A DNA stretch of 51,637 bases, from NCBI GenBank assembly GCA_016791105.1, contig JAEUNM010000143.1:1-51637 (forward strand). The letters are read 5' to 3'. Positions 18,491 to 26,889 of this stretch are shown one piece after another. A model generated the notes under the pieces. That model was not told the DNA's origin. It saw nothing but the letters and a program-made list of their open reading frames with translations, and searched no databases. The first letter of the stretch is position 1; every line of letters starts with the position of its first letter. Source of the stretch: Rhodocyclaceae bacterium (GTDB taxonomy: Bacteria; Pseudomonadota; Gammaproteobacteria; Burkholderiales; Rhodocyclaceae). Both the position numbers and the translations under genes were made by a program.

Positions 18491-19072
18491 ATGACGGACG
18501 CCCGCAGCGACGAAGCGCTCATGCTGGCTTACCGCGACGGCGACGCCGCGGCATTCGAAGTGCTGTACGCGCGGTGGCGCAGCCGCCTGTACCGCTACTT
18601 GCTGCATCAATGCGGCGAGCGCGGATTGGCGGAAGATCTGTACCAGGAAATCTGGACCAAACTGATCGCCGCGCGGGAGCACTACGAAATTCACGCCAAA
18701 TTTTCCACCTGGCTATTCACGATCGCGCATCGCCGCCTGATCGACCATTACCGCCGCAGCAGCGCGCGCCCGACGGACACCGCGCTGTGGCAGGATGAAG
18801 ACGACCAAGGCGATCCGCTCGACACTTTTGCCGGGCCGGAAGTGCTGGAGCCGCAGCGGCAGGCCCACACTGCCGAACTGCGCGCCGGCCTGCTGGCCGC
18901 GCTGGATGCGTTGCCGGCGCCGCAGCGCGAAGCTTTCCTGCTTGTCGAAGAAGGCGATCTCAGTCTGGAAGACGCCGCGCGTGTGGCCGGCGTAGGCCGC
19001 GAAACACTGAAAAGCCGCCTGCGCTACGCGCTCGGCAAATTGCGCGCGGCGCTGGCGGAATTTCAATCATGA
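18491..19072 (+). CDS. ECF-type RNA polymerase sigma factor
   Basis: A 193-residue sigma-70 family protein of the extracytoplasmic function class. Region 2 spans about 10-80 (FEVLYARWRSRLYRYLLHQ, AEDLYQEIWTKLI, FSTWLFTIAHRRLIDHYRR), the core-binding and -10 recognition part. Region 4 spans about 130-185 (LDALPAPQREAFLLVEEGDLSLEDAA then VGRETLKSRLRYALGKLR), a helix-turn-helix for -35 recognition. No sigma region 1 or 3 is present. Its stop overlaps the next start (ATGA), the usual layout for an ECF sigma factor and its anti-sigma factor. It may control the upstream surface protein gene, but no promoter motif proves that. Confidence 0.93.
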   Translation: MTDARSDEALMLAYRDGDAAAFEVLYARWRSRLYRYLLHQCGERGLAEDLYQEIWTKLIAAREHYEIHAKFSTWLFTIAHRRLIDHYRRSSARPTDTALWQDEDDQGDPLDTFAGPEVLEPQRQAHTAELRAGLLAALDALPAPQREAFLLVEEGDLSLEDAARVAGVGRETLKSRLRYALGKLRAALAEFQS

Positions 19073-20253
19073 CTTCGCCCGACGACCTGCGCGACGCCGC
19101 GCTATCCAGGCTATACCGCGCCGCCGCGCAAGAAGAGCCGCCGGCCGAACTTGACGCGCAGATACTCGCCGCCGCGCGCGCCGGCCTGCAGCCGCGCCGG
19201 GCCAAACCCGCCTGGCGACGCTGGATGGTGCCGGTCGCGGTGTTTTCCACTTTGGTGTTGACGGTATCCCTGTCCTTGCAGACCTGGCACGAGATGGGGC
19301 CGGACGGACAGTTGCCGCCACCGCGCCCGGCTGCGGCGCCGGCTCCAACTCCCGCTGCTGCCCCGGCCCCCACTTCCGCGCCAGCACCGGCAGCCGCGGC
19401 GGATTCGGCCGCCGCGGGCGAGCCCGTGGAAGCGCGCCAAAAAACCCCGCCGGTGGCCAATGAACAAGCCGCTCCGCCGCGCCAAGCCAGGAGCGCGGAT
19501 GCCGCGCCGCGCAAAAGCCTTGCTCCGCCGCCGCAAAATTCCTCTGCCGGCGCGCCGGCCGCCGCTGCCAGCGGCCAGGCCGCCGAGCCGCAGCGCCGCG
19601 ACGAAGCGCCCGCGGCAGCGACGCCGCTGCCACAGGCATTTCCCGAACTATCCGCGCCGCGTGCTGCGCCGCCTGCGCCCAGGCCGTCGTCACCCCCGCC
19701 CAGGCTACCCGCGGCAGACCAGCCCGCACGCGCCGCCCCGGCCGAGGCGGAAGTCCGGAGTTTTGCCGGCGATTCCTCTGTGGTTCGACCCGCGCCCGCC
19801 GCGCCCGCCGCGCCAGGCGCTGCCGCCGCAGCCAGCGCATGGAACAAGGAAGACACGCGTACCAGGACTTTCGCCCCGCCCGCCCAGCCAGCAGCCGCCG
19901 CCTCGCCAACCGCGCGTGAGACGGCCGAGCAGGCGATCGCTGCGCCGGCCGCTGCGGCCAAAGTGCAGCCCGCAGCCCCCACCAAACCGGCCATGGCCCC
20001 GGCGGCCCCGTCAGCGCCCGCTAACGCGGCGGTGGCCCCCGCGGCGTCCGACCACCTGCGCGATACGCAGGCCGTGCAGGACGGCAAACTGGAAGAACAA
20101 AAACGCAAGGATCAAGCCGCCACCGATCCTCTCGCGCGCATTACCCGCATACGCGAACTGCGCGCCGCCGGCCGCCTGGACGAAGCGCGCATCGAACTGG
20201 ACCGCTTCAAACGCGATTTTCCCGACTACGAATTGCCGGCGGATTTGCGCTGA
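19069..20253 (+). CDS. Probable membrane anti-sigma factor with long Ala/Pro-rich region
   Basis: A 394-residue protein, coupled by ATGA overlap to the ECF sigma gene. A short cytoplasmic N-terminus (DDLRDAALSRLYRAAAQEEPPAELDAQILAAA) could bind the sigma factor. One transmembrane helix follows at about 51-68 (MVPVAVFSTLVLTVSLSL). About 260 residues of low-complexity Ala/Pro sequence then lead to a small C-terminal helical domain (LARITRIRELRAAGRLDEARIELDRFKRDFPDYELP). The position and topology are those of anti-sigma factors, but I see no zinc-binding ZAS motif, so the role rests on context. The low-complexity part could span the periplasm. Confidence 0.75.
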   Translation: MTSPDDLRDAALSRLYRAAAQEEPPAELDAQILAAARAGLQPRRAKPAWRRWMVPVAVFSTLVLTVSLSLQTWHEMGPDGQLPPPRPAAAPAPTPAAAPAPTSAPAPAAAADSAAAGEPVEARQKTPPVANEQAAPPRQARSADAAPRKSLAPPPQNSSAGAPAAAASGQAAEPQRRDEAPAAATPLPQAFPELSAPRAAPPAPRPSSPPPRLPAADQPARAAPAEAEVRSFAGDSSVVRPAPAAPAAPGAAAAASAWNKEDTRTRTFAPPAQPAAAASPTARETAEQAIAAPAAAAKVQPAAPTKPAMAPAAPSAPANAAVAPAASDHLRDTQAVQDGKLEEQKRKDQAATDPLARITRIRELRAAGRLDEARIELDRFKRDFPDYELPADLR

Positions 20254-20374
20254 TCAAAATTGCGTCGCACGGTGCATGCCAAGCGGCCATTGACGGACCG
20301 CAGGGAAATTAGGTCGCTCTGCCCCCGATTTCCCTACTGACCCCGATTTCCCTAGACCCCGATTACCCCTCCCG
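20254..20374. other. Intergenic spacer with CCCCGATT repeats
   Basis: No gene. GCCCCCGATTTCCCT, GACCCCGATTTCCCT and GACCCCGATTACCCCT occur within 60 bp as near-direct copies. Similar CCCCGATTTCC blocks are often seen beside REP-type elements, but no transposase is present here. Confidence 0.5.
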
Positions 20375-21340
20375 TGGCTCATGCCCCACCAAACGTGCGT
20401 AGCAGACCAAGCTCACCATGCGGCGGATTGCGCCTTTGGCTTATCCGCCCTACGGGCCTGCGAACTGCAAGGGTTCCGGCGTACAACCAGCGATTGATGT
20501 TGGGGTTCGCAAGCTCACCGCCAACCTACGCGAGGCGTGCGTGAGGCACGGCCCTCGTAGGGCGGAAAAGCGTAGCGCATTCCGCCGTATGGGGCGGCTC
20601 ATGGCCCACCAAACGTGCGTAGCAGACCAAGCTCACCATGCGGCGGATTGCGCCTTGGGCTTATCCGCCCTACGGGCCTGCGAACTCCAAGGGTTCCCGC
20701 GTACAACGAGCGGTTGATGTTGGGGTTCGCAAGCTCACCACCAACCTACGCGAGGCGCGCGTGAGGCACGGCCCTCGTAGGGCGGAAAAGCGTAGCGCAT
20801 TCCGCCGTATGGGGCGGTTCATGGCCCACCAAACGTGCGTAGCAGACCAAGCTCACCGTACGGCGGATTGCGCCTTTGGCTTATCCGCCCTACGGGCCTG
20901 CGAACTGCAAGGGTTCCGGCGTACAACGAGCGGTTGATGTTGGGGTTCGCAAGCTCACCGCCAACCTACGCGAGGCGCGCGTGAGGCACGGCCCTCGTAG
21001 GGTGGAAAAGCGTAGCGCATTCCGCCGTATGGGGCGGTTCATGGCCCACCAAACGTGGGAAGCGGACCAAGCTCACCATACGGCGGATTGCGCCTTTGGC
21101 TTATCCGCCCTACGGGCCTGCGAACTGCAAGGGTTCCCGCGTACAACCAGCGATTGATGTTGGGGTTCGCAAGCTCACCGCCAACCTACGCGAGGCGCGT
21201 GTGAGGCACGGCCCTCGTAGGGCGGAAAAGCGCAGCGCATTCCGCCGTATGGGGCGGTTCATTCCCCACCAAACGTGCGTAGCAGACCAGGCTCACCATG
21301 CGGTGGATTGCGCCTTTGGGTTATCCGCCATACTGCCCTA
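20375..21340. repeat. Tandem array of 220-bp REP-like units
   Basis: Four full units and an 86-bp partial fifth, with a period of exactly 220 bp: the CTCACC(A/G)T(A/G)CGG block starts near 20413, 20633, 20853, 21073 and 21293. Each unit has two dyads: GGCGGATTGCGCC...GGCTTATCCGCC, and GTAGGGCGGAAAAGCG...GCGCATTCCGCC. Units differ by scattered substitutions (AACCAGCGATT versus AACGAGCGGTT), so copies are partly diverged. Repeated open frames of about 99 codons run through the array (ATG near 20418 and 20638) but are frame by-products of the repeat: no ribosome sites, and the sequence is symmetrical. Confidence 0.9.
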
Positions 21341-21430
21341 ACTGCCGGACGCGGCATGCTGTCCCGTCCGCGTTAATTGGAGCCGCTGGGTAAGGTGCGG
21401 TGTTTTGCCTTGCGCGTTGCCGAAATGTTC

Positions 21431-21454
21431 AGGACGGGGTAAATACCCCGTCCT
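21431..21454. terminator. 24-bp palindrome, possible hpn operon terminator or REP remnant
   Basis: AGGACGGGGTA and TACCCCGTCCT are perfect 11-bp arms around AA. A further TACCCCGTCC copy begins near 21474. It lies about 66 bp beyond the hpnE stop, between that gene and the tandem array. It could form a strong hairpin terminator although no T-run follows. Confidence 0.45.
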
Positions 21455-21519
21455 GCCCCGGGATACCCCGTCCCGGCCGGGATGTCTGGACGGCGAGCCG
21501 CCCGCGGGTTTGCGCCGAT

Positions 21520-22830
21520 CTAAACCGGCATGAGCACGCCGCGCGCGGCGCGCACGCCGCTTCTTACGGCGGCTTCCAGCGTGGCGGGGTAATCGCCGGC
21601 CGTGTAATCGCCCGCCAGCCACAGCCGGGTGTGCGGCGTGGCATTGCGCGGGCGGGCCAGTCCGGGCGCGCAGGCGAAGGTGGCGCGCCGTTCGATCACG
21701 AGCTGGCGTGCGTGCGGCGCCGGCAAGCGCGGAAATAGTTTCGCCAGTTCGGCCGCAAGTTGGTCCAGCAGTTCGTCGCGCGCAAGGTCCAGGTGCGGGC
21801 CGGAGGCGGAAATGACCACCGCCAGCACGCCGTGGTGGCCGTCGATGCGGCCGCGGTCGAATACCCACTGAATCAGCCCGCTGGCGCTGCCCAGCATGGG
21901 TCCGGGCAGGCGTACTTCCGGCGCGAAGCGGAAATAGGCGGTGGCGATGGGCTCGTGAGCCATGTTCTGCAGCGCGGCGCGCAGCGGGTCGAAAGCCGCT
22001 TCCGGCGGCAATAGGGCAGGCACGGCATAGGGGCCGACCGCCAGCACCGCGTGGCTGAAGTCGCCGCCATCCACGCGCACCGCGTGATCGCTCAGTTCGA
22101 TCCGGCGTATCGCATTGCCGCGCACGATTTGCGCCCCTTTCCCGAGCAGCCAGTCGCTGGCCGGTTCGGGGAACAGGATGGACAGATCGACCGCCGGGAA
22201 CAGCAGATCGCTGGCTTTGCGGTTGCCGCCCAGGGCGTCGCGCAACACGTTGCAGAACACGGCGGCGCTGGCGCGTTCGGGTGGCGTGTTGAGGGCCGCG
22301 AGGCAGAGCGGATCCCACAGGTAGCGGCGCAGTTTTTCGCCCTGTCCGTGCTGCGCGAGCAGGCTGGCTACGTCGGTATCCTGCGCCAGCCGGTAGCGGC
22401 CTTTTTTGAGCGCGCGCATGAAACACACGGCGGCCAGGCGTTCGCGCCAGCCCGGACCGCGCGCGGCGACCAGCGCTGCGGCCAGATGCAGGGGCGCCGG
22501 CAGGCGCGGCACGCGCAGGCGGAAGCCCTGCACGAAGCGTAAATCCAGCGGCAGGCGGCGGAACAGGCTGTCGGAGTGCGGATCCACCAGGCGCATCAGG
22601 CGCAGCAATTCGGCATAGGCGCCGGACAGCAGGTGCTGGCCGTTATCCAGCCGCAGTCCGTCCCATTCCAGCACGCGGGCGCGCCCGCCCAGCACTTTGG
22701 AAGATTCGAACACCGTGACGGCGCGACCCGCCGCGGCCAATTCCACAGCGCAGGCCAAGCCGGCGTAGCCGGCGCCGATCACGGCGATGCGGTGGGGCCG
22801 GCGGCTGCCGCCCGGGTTGCCTGCTTGCAT
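21520..22830 (-). CDS. hpnE: Hydroxysqualene dehydroxylase HpnE
   Basis: A 436-residue FAD-dependent amine-oxidase-fold enzyme. The N-terminal dinucleotide motif is IAVIGAGYAGLACAVELAAAG, followed by VFESSKVLGGRARVLEWDG and LDNGQHLLSGAY, as in squalene-associated desaturases. The C-terminal flavin motif is LWLAGDYTAGDYPATLEAAVRSG. HpnE reduces hydroxysqualene to squalene in the three-enzyme HpnCDE route used by bacteria without a single squalene synthase. It lies 12 bp downstream of hpnD on the same strand and completes the operon hpnC-hpnD-hpnE. Confidence 0.94.
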   Translation of the reverse strand: MQAGNPGGSRRPHRIAVIGAGYAGLACAVELAAAGRAVTVFESSKVLGGRARVLEWDGLRLDNGQHLLSGAYAELLRLMRLVDPHSDSLFRRLPLDLRFVQGFRLRVPRLPAPLHLAAALVAARGPGWRERLAAVCFMRALKKGRYRLAQDTDVASLLAQHGQGEKLRRYLWDPLCLAALNTPPERASAAVFCNVLRDALGGNRKASDLLFPAVDLSILFPEPASDWLLGKGAQIVRGNAIRRIELSDHAVRVDGGDFSHAVLAVGPYAVPALLPPEAAFDPLRAALQNMAHEPIATAYFRFAPEVRLPGPMLGSASGLIQWVFDRGRIDGHHGVLAVVISASGPHLDLARDELLDQLAAELAKLFPRLPAPHARQLVIERRATFACAPGLARPRNATPHTRLWLAGDYTAGDYPATLEAAVRSGVRAARGVLMPV

Positions 22831-22842
22831 GGAATGCGGGAC

Positions 22843-23676
22843 TTAGGCGAATGCCCAGGTGGTCCAGGCCAGCCAAAGTTTGCGCAGCGGCGTGAGCGAG
22901 GTGCGGCGGTCCAGCACCAGACAGCCGTCGCGGCGAATTTCCTCTAGCAGCGTGCGGTAAATTTTGGCCATCACCAGGCCCGGCCGCTGGGCTTTGCGAT
23001 CCGCCGCCGGCAATTGCGCGAAGGCGCGTTCGTAATACTGTTCCGCGCGTTCGATCTGAAACTGCATGAGCGCGCGAAATTCGTCGCTATAGCGCGCCTG
23101 CCGGATGTCCGCGGCTTTGACGCCGAAGCGCTGCAATTCATCGACCGGCAGATAGATGCGGTTGCGCCGCGCGTCTTCGCCCACGTCGCGAATGATGTTG
23201 GTGAGCTGAAACGCCATGCCCAGTTCGTGCGCGTATTTCTGCGTGCCGCGATCGGTATAGCCGAAAATTTCTGCGGACAGCAGGCCCACCACCCCGGCGA
23301 CGCGATGGCAGTACAGCGACAAAGCCTTGAAATCCAGATAGCGGCTTTGCGTCAGGTCCATTTCCATGCCGTCCAGAATTTCCATGAAATATTCGGCCGG
23401 CAACTGGAAACGTGCGACCGCCGGAACCAGGGCCTGGGCGGCCGGATGGCTGGCGCCGCCGTCGAATATGCGCTTCACTTCGGTGCGCCACCAGGCGATT
23501 TTGGTGTGCGCGATCTGCGGATCGTGACATTCGTCCACCACGTCATCCACCTCGCGGCAGAAGGTGTAGAGCGCATTGATGGCCTGGCGCCGCTCCGGCG
23601 GCAGCAGCAGAAAGCTGTAGTAAAAGGACGAACCGCTCTGGGCGGCACGTTGCTGGCAGTAGGCGTCGAAATCCAT
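22843..23676 (-). CDS. hpnD: Presqualene diphosphate synthase HpnD
   Basis: A 277-residue trans-isoprenyl diphosphate synthase-fold enzyme. The first aspartate-rich motif is FCREVDDVVDEC and the second NIIRDVGEDARRNRIYLP, both typical of squalene/phytoene synthases that bind diphosphate through magnesium. It condenses two farnesyl diphosphates to presqualene diphosphate. ATG 23676 (MDFDAYCQQRAA) fits the family start; an in-frame ATG at 23700 is also possible. No good ribosome site is seen for either. It sits between hpnC and hpnE. Confidence 0.92.
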   Translation of the reverse strand: MDFDAYCQQRAAQSGSSFYYSFLLLPPERRQAINALYTFCREVDDVVDECHDPQIAHTKIAWWRTEVKRIFDGGASHPAAQALVPAVARFQLPAEYFMEILDGMEMDLTQSRYLDFKALSLYCHRVAGVVGLLSAEIFGYTDRGTQKYAHELGMAFQLTNIIRDVGEDARRNRIYLPVDELQRFGVKAADIRQARYSDEFRALMQFQIERAEQYYERAFAQLPAADRKAQRPGLVMAKIYRTLLEEIRRDGCLVLDRRTSLTPLRKLWLAWTTWAFA

Positions 23677-23774
23677 GGGCCGGACGGCAGGAGGGCGCAT
23701 GCAATGCGCGGTCAGGGCGTGATTGTATAGGGACTGGGCTTGCGCCCTCCAGTCGGCCCTATGAAGCGCAGCAC

Positions 23775-24596
23775 TTAGCCGAACAAAGCCCGCCACACGA
23801 GCCGCGGCGCGTCGGCCCGCCCCAGCTTGGGGCGGCGGCGAAATACGTCGTAATCGACCGCTTCGATCTTTTCCAGGATGCGCAATCCGCCCGCCACCAC
23901 GGCGCGCAATTCCAGACCTATGCGGCCCGGCAGGCGACGCGCCAGCGGCGCCCCCGACACCATGAGGCCACGCGCGCGCTCCACCTGAAAGCGCATCAGG
24001 GCGCGCCAGGCATCATCGCAGCGTGCCTCGGCGAGGTGGGCCAAACTCACGCCGTAGCGCTGCATTTCATCCAGCGGCAGATAGACGCGGCCTTCGGGCG
24101 GGTTTTTGTGCCAGTCCACGGCCACATCCTGCCAGTGGTTGATGAGTTGCAGGCTGGTGCAAATGGCGTCCGACCAGGCCAGGTGTTGCGGCGTCGCGGC
24201 GCGATACAAAGCCAGCATGAGGCGTCCCACCGGGTCGGCGGAACGGCGGCAGTAATCGCGCAATTCCGCGAAATCGGCATAGCGGGTTTTGACCACATCC
24301 TGCGCAAAAGCGTCGAGCAGGTCGTAACAGGCCGGCAAGGGCAGGGCATGGGTGGCCAGCGCGCGCGCGAGGCGTGCCGCCACCGCATCGTCGGGCTGGC
24401 GGCCGGCCGCGATCAGGTCAAGCTGGGCGCGCATGGCGCCCAGCGCGGCCAGACGTTGGGCCGGCGTGGCGTCGCCTTCGTCGGCGGCGTCGTCGGCCCG
24501 TCGCGCAAACCAATACACGGCGGCCACCGGCTCGCGCAGGTGGGCCGGCAACAACCAGGACGCGACGGGGAAATTTTCGTAATGATCGACCGGCAT
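23775..24596 (-). CDS. hpnC: Squalene synthase-like HpnC (hydroxysqualene-forming)
   Basis: A 273-residue squalene/phytoene synthase-family protein. It starts VDHYENFPVASWLLPAHLREPVAAVYWFAR and has ARRADDAADEG as the first Asp motif and LINHWQDVAVDWHKN as the second, where the usual RD is QD, as is common in HpnC. It converts presqualene diphosphate to hydroxysqualene. An open extension to 24923 would run across tRNA-Leu and is not real; ATG 24596 matches the family. First gene of the hpnCDE operon, which feeds hopanoid synthesis; no squalene-hopene cyclase lies in the window. Confidence 0.92.
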   Translation of the reverse strand: MPVDHYENFPVASWLLPAHLREPVAAVYWFARRADDAADEGDATPAQRLAALGAMRAQLDLIAAGRQPDDAVAARLARALATHALPLPACYDLLDAFAQDVVKTRYADFAELRDYCRRSADPVGRLMLALYRAATPQHLAWSDAICTSLQLINHWQDVAVDWHKNPPEGRVYLPLDEMQRYGVSLAHLAEARCDDAWRALMRFQVERARGLMVSGAPLARRLPGRIGLELRAVVAGGLRILEKIEAVDYDVFRRRPKLGRADAPRLVWRALFG

Positions 24597-24686
24597 GACG
24601 GAACGGCGCACAGTGCCCGCATGCGCGGAACGCCGCGATTTTAGCCGCGCCGCCGCGCGCCGCACGATGGCCGCGGCATTTGCGGG

Positions 24687-24692
24687 TAAAAT
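24687..24692 (+). promoter_or_regulatory. Candidate -10 element for tRNA-Leu
   Basis: TAAAAT within GCGGGTAAAATCGTG, ending 10 bp before the tRNA 5' end. No clear -35 is seen. Confidence 0.4.
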
Positions 24693-24702
24693 CGTGCCCC
24701 TG

Positions 24703-24787
24703 GCCCAGGTGGCGAAATTGGTAGACGCACCAGATTTAGGTTCTGGCGCCGCAAGGCGTGGGGGTTCGAGTCCCTTCCTGGGCACCA
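24703..24787 (+). tRNA. tRNA-Leu(UAG)
   Basis: An 85-nt tRNA with acceptor arms GCCCAGG and CCTGGGC, discriminator A and an encoded CCA end. The D-arm is TGGCGAAATTGGTAGACGCA, the anticodon stem CCAGA/TCTGG holds loop TTTAGGT with anticodon TAG, and a long variable arm (GCGCCGCAAGGCGT) precedes GGTTCGAGTCC. The long variable arm and anticodon identify leucine. It reads CUA and wobble codons. Confidence 0.97.
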
Positions 24788-24957
24788 GCAGGCCGGCAGA
24801 AGTCCGGCTCCCGCAGCACGGCAGCAACGCCGTCGGCGCGCCGCAAGCACTTTCGCGGGCAGCAAATTTTGCGCGCGACACCCGCACGCAAACGCGATCG
24901 CCGCCGCAGCGCAATCGCTTCACACCTGCTTAACTTGATAGCAGTGGAGGGTGGAGC

Positions 24958-25689
24958 ATGGACCAAACCGAACGACAATTGCGTATTGATCTGGCGGCCT
25001 GTTACCGGCTGGTGGCGCTATTCGGCTGGGATGACCTGATTTTCACGCATATATCGGCGCGCCTGCCGGGGCCGGAACATCATTTCCTGATCAATCCGTA
25101 TGGAATGATGTTCGATGAAATCACGGCGTCCAGTCTGGTCAAGGTGGACCTGCAAGGCAACAAGCTGGATAGTTCCGCCGCCGACATCAATCCGGCCGGA
25201 TTCACGATACATAGCGCGGTACACGCTGCGCGGCGCGACGCGGCCTGCGTGCTGCACGTGCATAGCGTCAATGGCGTGGCCGTGTCGGCGCAGGAACAGG
25301 GCTTGCTGCCGCTGTCGCAGCATTCGATTTTCGTGCTCGCTTCGCTGGCTTATCACGACTACGAAGGCGTGGCGCTGGAAGCCGACGAAAAGCCGCGCCT
25401 GGTGCGCGATCTCGGCGACAAGCGCTTCCTGATGCTGCGTAACCACGGCCTGCTCACGGTGGGGCGTTCGGTGGCCGAGGCCTTCGTCGCCATGTATTTT
25501 TTCGAAGCCAGCTGCATGATGCAGGTGCGCGCCCAGTCCGGCGGTGTGCTGCTGCGGCATATCGGCGCGGAGATCGTCGCGGGCGCCGAGCGGCAGTGGC
25601 AGGCGGTGACGCACGGCGCCGGCGGCGGCCTAGCCTGGCCGGCGCTGTTGCGCAAGCTGGATCGCAAAAACCCCGGCTACCGCGACTGA
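24958..25689 (+). CDS. Class II aldolase/adducin-family protein
   Basis: A 243-residue protein of the class II aldolase fold. Conserved features are NPYGMMFDEITASSLVKVDL, the zinc-binding HVHS (VLHVHSVNGVAV), and MLRNHGLLTVGRSVAEAF with the third His. Bacterial members include L-fuculose-phosphate aldolases and many proteins of unknown substrate; this sequence, with INPAGFTIHSAVHAARRDA, belongs to the broad class II aldolase/adducin group rather than to a named sugar aldolase. The ATG is preceded by GGAGGGTGGAGC, a strong ribosome site. It converges with the DUF815 gene, 16 bp between stops. Confidence 0.9.
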   Translation: MDQTERQLRIDLAACYRLVALFGWDDLIFTHISARLPGPEHHFLINPYGMMFDEITASSLVKVDLQGNKLDSSAADINPAGFTIHSAVHAARRDAACVLHVHSVNGVAVSAQEQGLLPLSQHSIFVLASLAYHDYEGVALEADEKPRLVRDLGDKRFLMLRNHGLLTVGRSVAEAFVAMYFFEASCMMQVRAQSGGVLLRHIGAEIVAGAERQWQAVTHGAGGGLAWPALLRKLDRKNPGYRD

Positions 25690-25705
25690 GCGGCGGCTGC
25701 GGCAA

Positions 25706-26584
25706 TCAGTTCGGCCCGGCGTGGCCGGCCCAATCCAGCGCAAACTGCGAGGCCACGCGGCCGCTGCGCGAGCCGCGCAGCAGGGCCCATTGCAGCGCGG
25801 CCGGCTGCGCTGCGGCGATGCGCTCGGCGGGCACGCCATAGTGGCGCAGCCAGTGGTTCACGATGTCCAGATAGGCGTTCTGGTCGAACGGATAAAACGA
25901 CAGCCAGAGCCCGAAGCGATCCGACAGCGACACCTTTTCCTCGACCGCCTCGCCGGGATGGATTTCGCCGCCGACATGGCGCGTTTCCAGGTTTTCGGCG
26001 TGATATTCGGGCATCAGGTGGCGGCGGTTCGAAGTCGCGTAAATGAGCAGATTGTCCGACATGGCAGCCACCGATCCGTCCAGCACGCTTTTTAGCGCCT
26101 TGTAGCCCGGCTCGCCGGCTTCGAAGGACAGATCGTCGCAATACACGATGAACCGTTCTTCGCGGCGCGACACCAAATCCACCACGTCGGGCAGATCGGC
26201 CATGTCGTTCTTGTCCATTTCGATCAGGCGCAGGCCTTGTTCGTGGTACTCGTTCAGCAGCGCTTTCACGAGCGACGATTTGCCGGTGCCGCGTGCGCCG
26301 GTCAGCAGCGCGTTATTGGCCGGCAGGCCGCGCAAAAATTGCCGCGTGTTGGCGTCCAGGCGCTGTTTTTGCACCTCCACGTCGAGCAGGTCGGCAAGCC
26401 GTATGCGCGGCAGTTTGGCGACCGGCAGCAGGCGGCCCGGCCCATTCGATTTACGCCAGCGGAAAGCCGTGGCGGCGTTCCAGTCGGGCGGGCCGGGCGG
26501 CGCCGGCAACATGCGCTCCAGCCGTTCCAGCACGGCTTCGGCGCGCGCGAGCAAAGCGCTCAATGCTTCTTCGCCGGCAATCAT
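25706..26584 (-). CDS. DUF815-family AAA+ ATPase
   Basis: A 292-residue cytoplasmic P-loop ATPase. Walker A is GARGTGKSSLVKALL (about residues 96-110) and Walker B IVYCDDLSFE (about 150). The sensor-1-like IYATSNRRHLMPEY and the arginine-rich RFGLWLSFYPFDQNAYLDIV complete the AAA+ fold of DUF815 proteins. Its biochemical role is unknown in the family. The N-terminal 60 residues include a Leu/Arg-rich helix. ATG 26584 overlaps the stop of a 38-residue membrane-protein gene (ATGA), so the two are translated together. Confidence 0.92.
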   Translation of the reverse strand: MIAGEEALSALLARAEAVLERLERMLPAPPGPPDWNAATAFRWRKSNGPGRLLPVAKLPRIRLADLLDVEVQKQRLDANTRQFLRGLPANNALLTGARGTGKSSLVKALLNEYHEQGLRLIEMDKNDMADLPDVVDLVSRREERFIVYCDDLSFEAGEPGYKALKSVLDGSVAAMSDNLLIYATSNRRHLMPEYHAENLETRHVGGEIHPGEAVEEKVSLSDRFGLWLSFYPFDQNAYLDIVNHWLRHYGVPAERIAAAQPAALQWALLRGSRSGRVASQFALDWAGHAGPN

Positions 26585-26697
26585 GACTTGTCTTCGCCCG
26601 CTTGTTCGTCCTTGTCCGAATTTCTCGGCCAGGTCGCCCAGACGATGATCAACAACAGTGCCAGCGCGACGCCGGCTTCAAGAAATACGACCCACAT
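26581..26697 (-). CDS. 38-residue single-pass membrane protein coupled to the DUF815 ATPase
   Basis: A very small protein: a short N-terminus, one hydrophobic helix (VVFLEAGVALALLLIIVWAT, residues 3-22), then a charged tail PRNSDKDEQAGEDKS. The stop overlaps the ATPase start by 4 bp (ATGA), which is the main reason to call it; a weak GAGTGACT lies before the ATG. It would place a cytoplasmic acidic tail beside the membrane and could anchor or regulate the ATPase; that is inference. An open extension to 26904 looks non-coding. Confidence 0.6.
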   Translation of the reverse strand: MWVVFLEAGVALALLLIIVWATWPRNSDKDEQAGEDKS

Positions 26698-26889
26698 AGT
26701 CACTCGGAGCGGAAAGGTTGCAAAACGGGCGCGGCAAGGCGGAGCGGCCGGATAGCGGCGTTGGCGCGCCGTCCTCCTGCACGAATTCGGCCAGTGCGTT
26801 CGCCGCCCCGGCGCGGCTGCCAGCGCGGCGCCCATGCGACCGGGCGGACTATACTGCCGCCCTTGCCGGCTTGAACTGTATCCGAATCG

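Noticed and set aside
20418..21341. Tandem small genes of about 81-99 codons
   Set aside because: They are the 220-bp repeat read in one frame, with no ribosome sites; symmetry explains the open frame.
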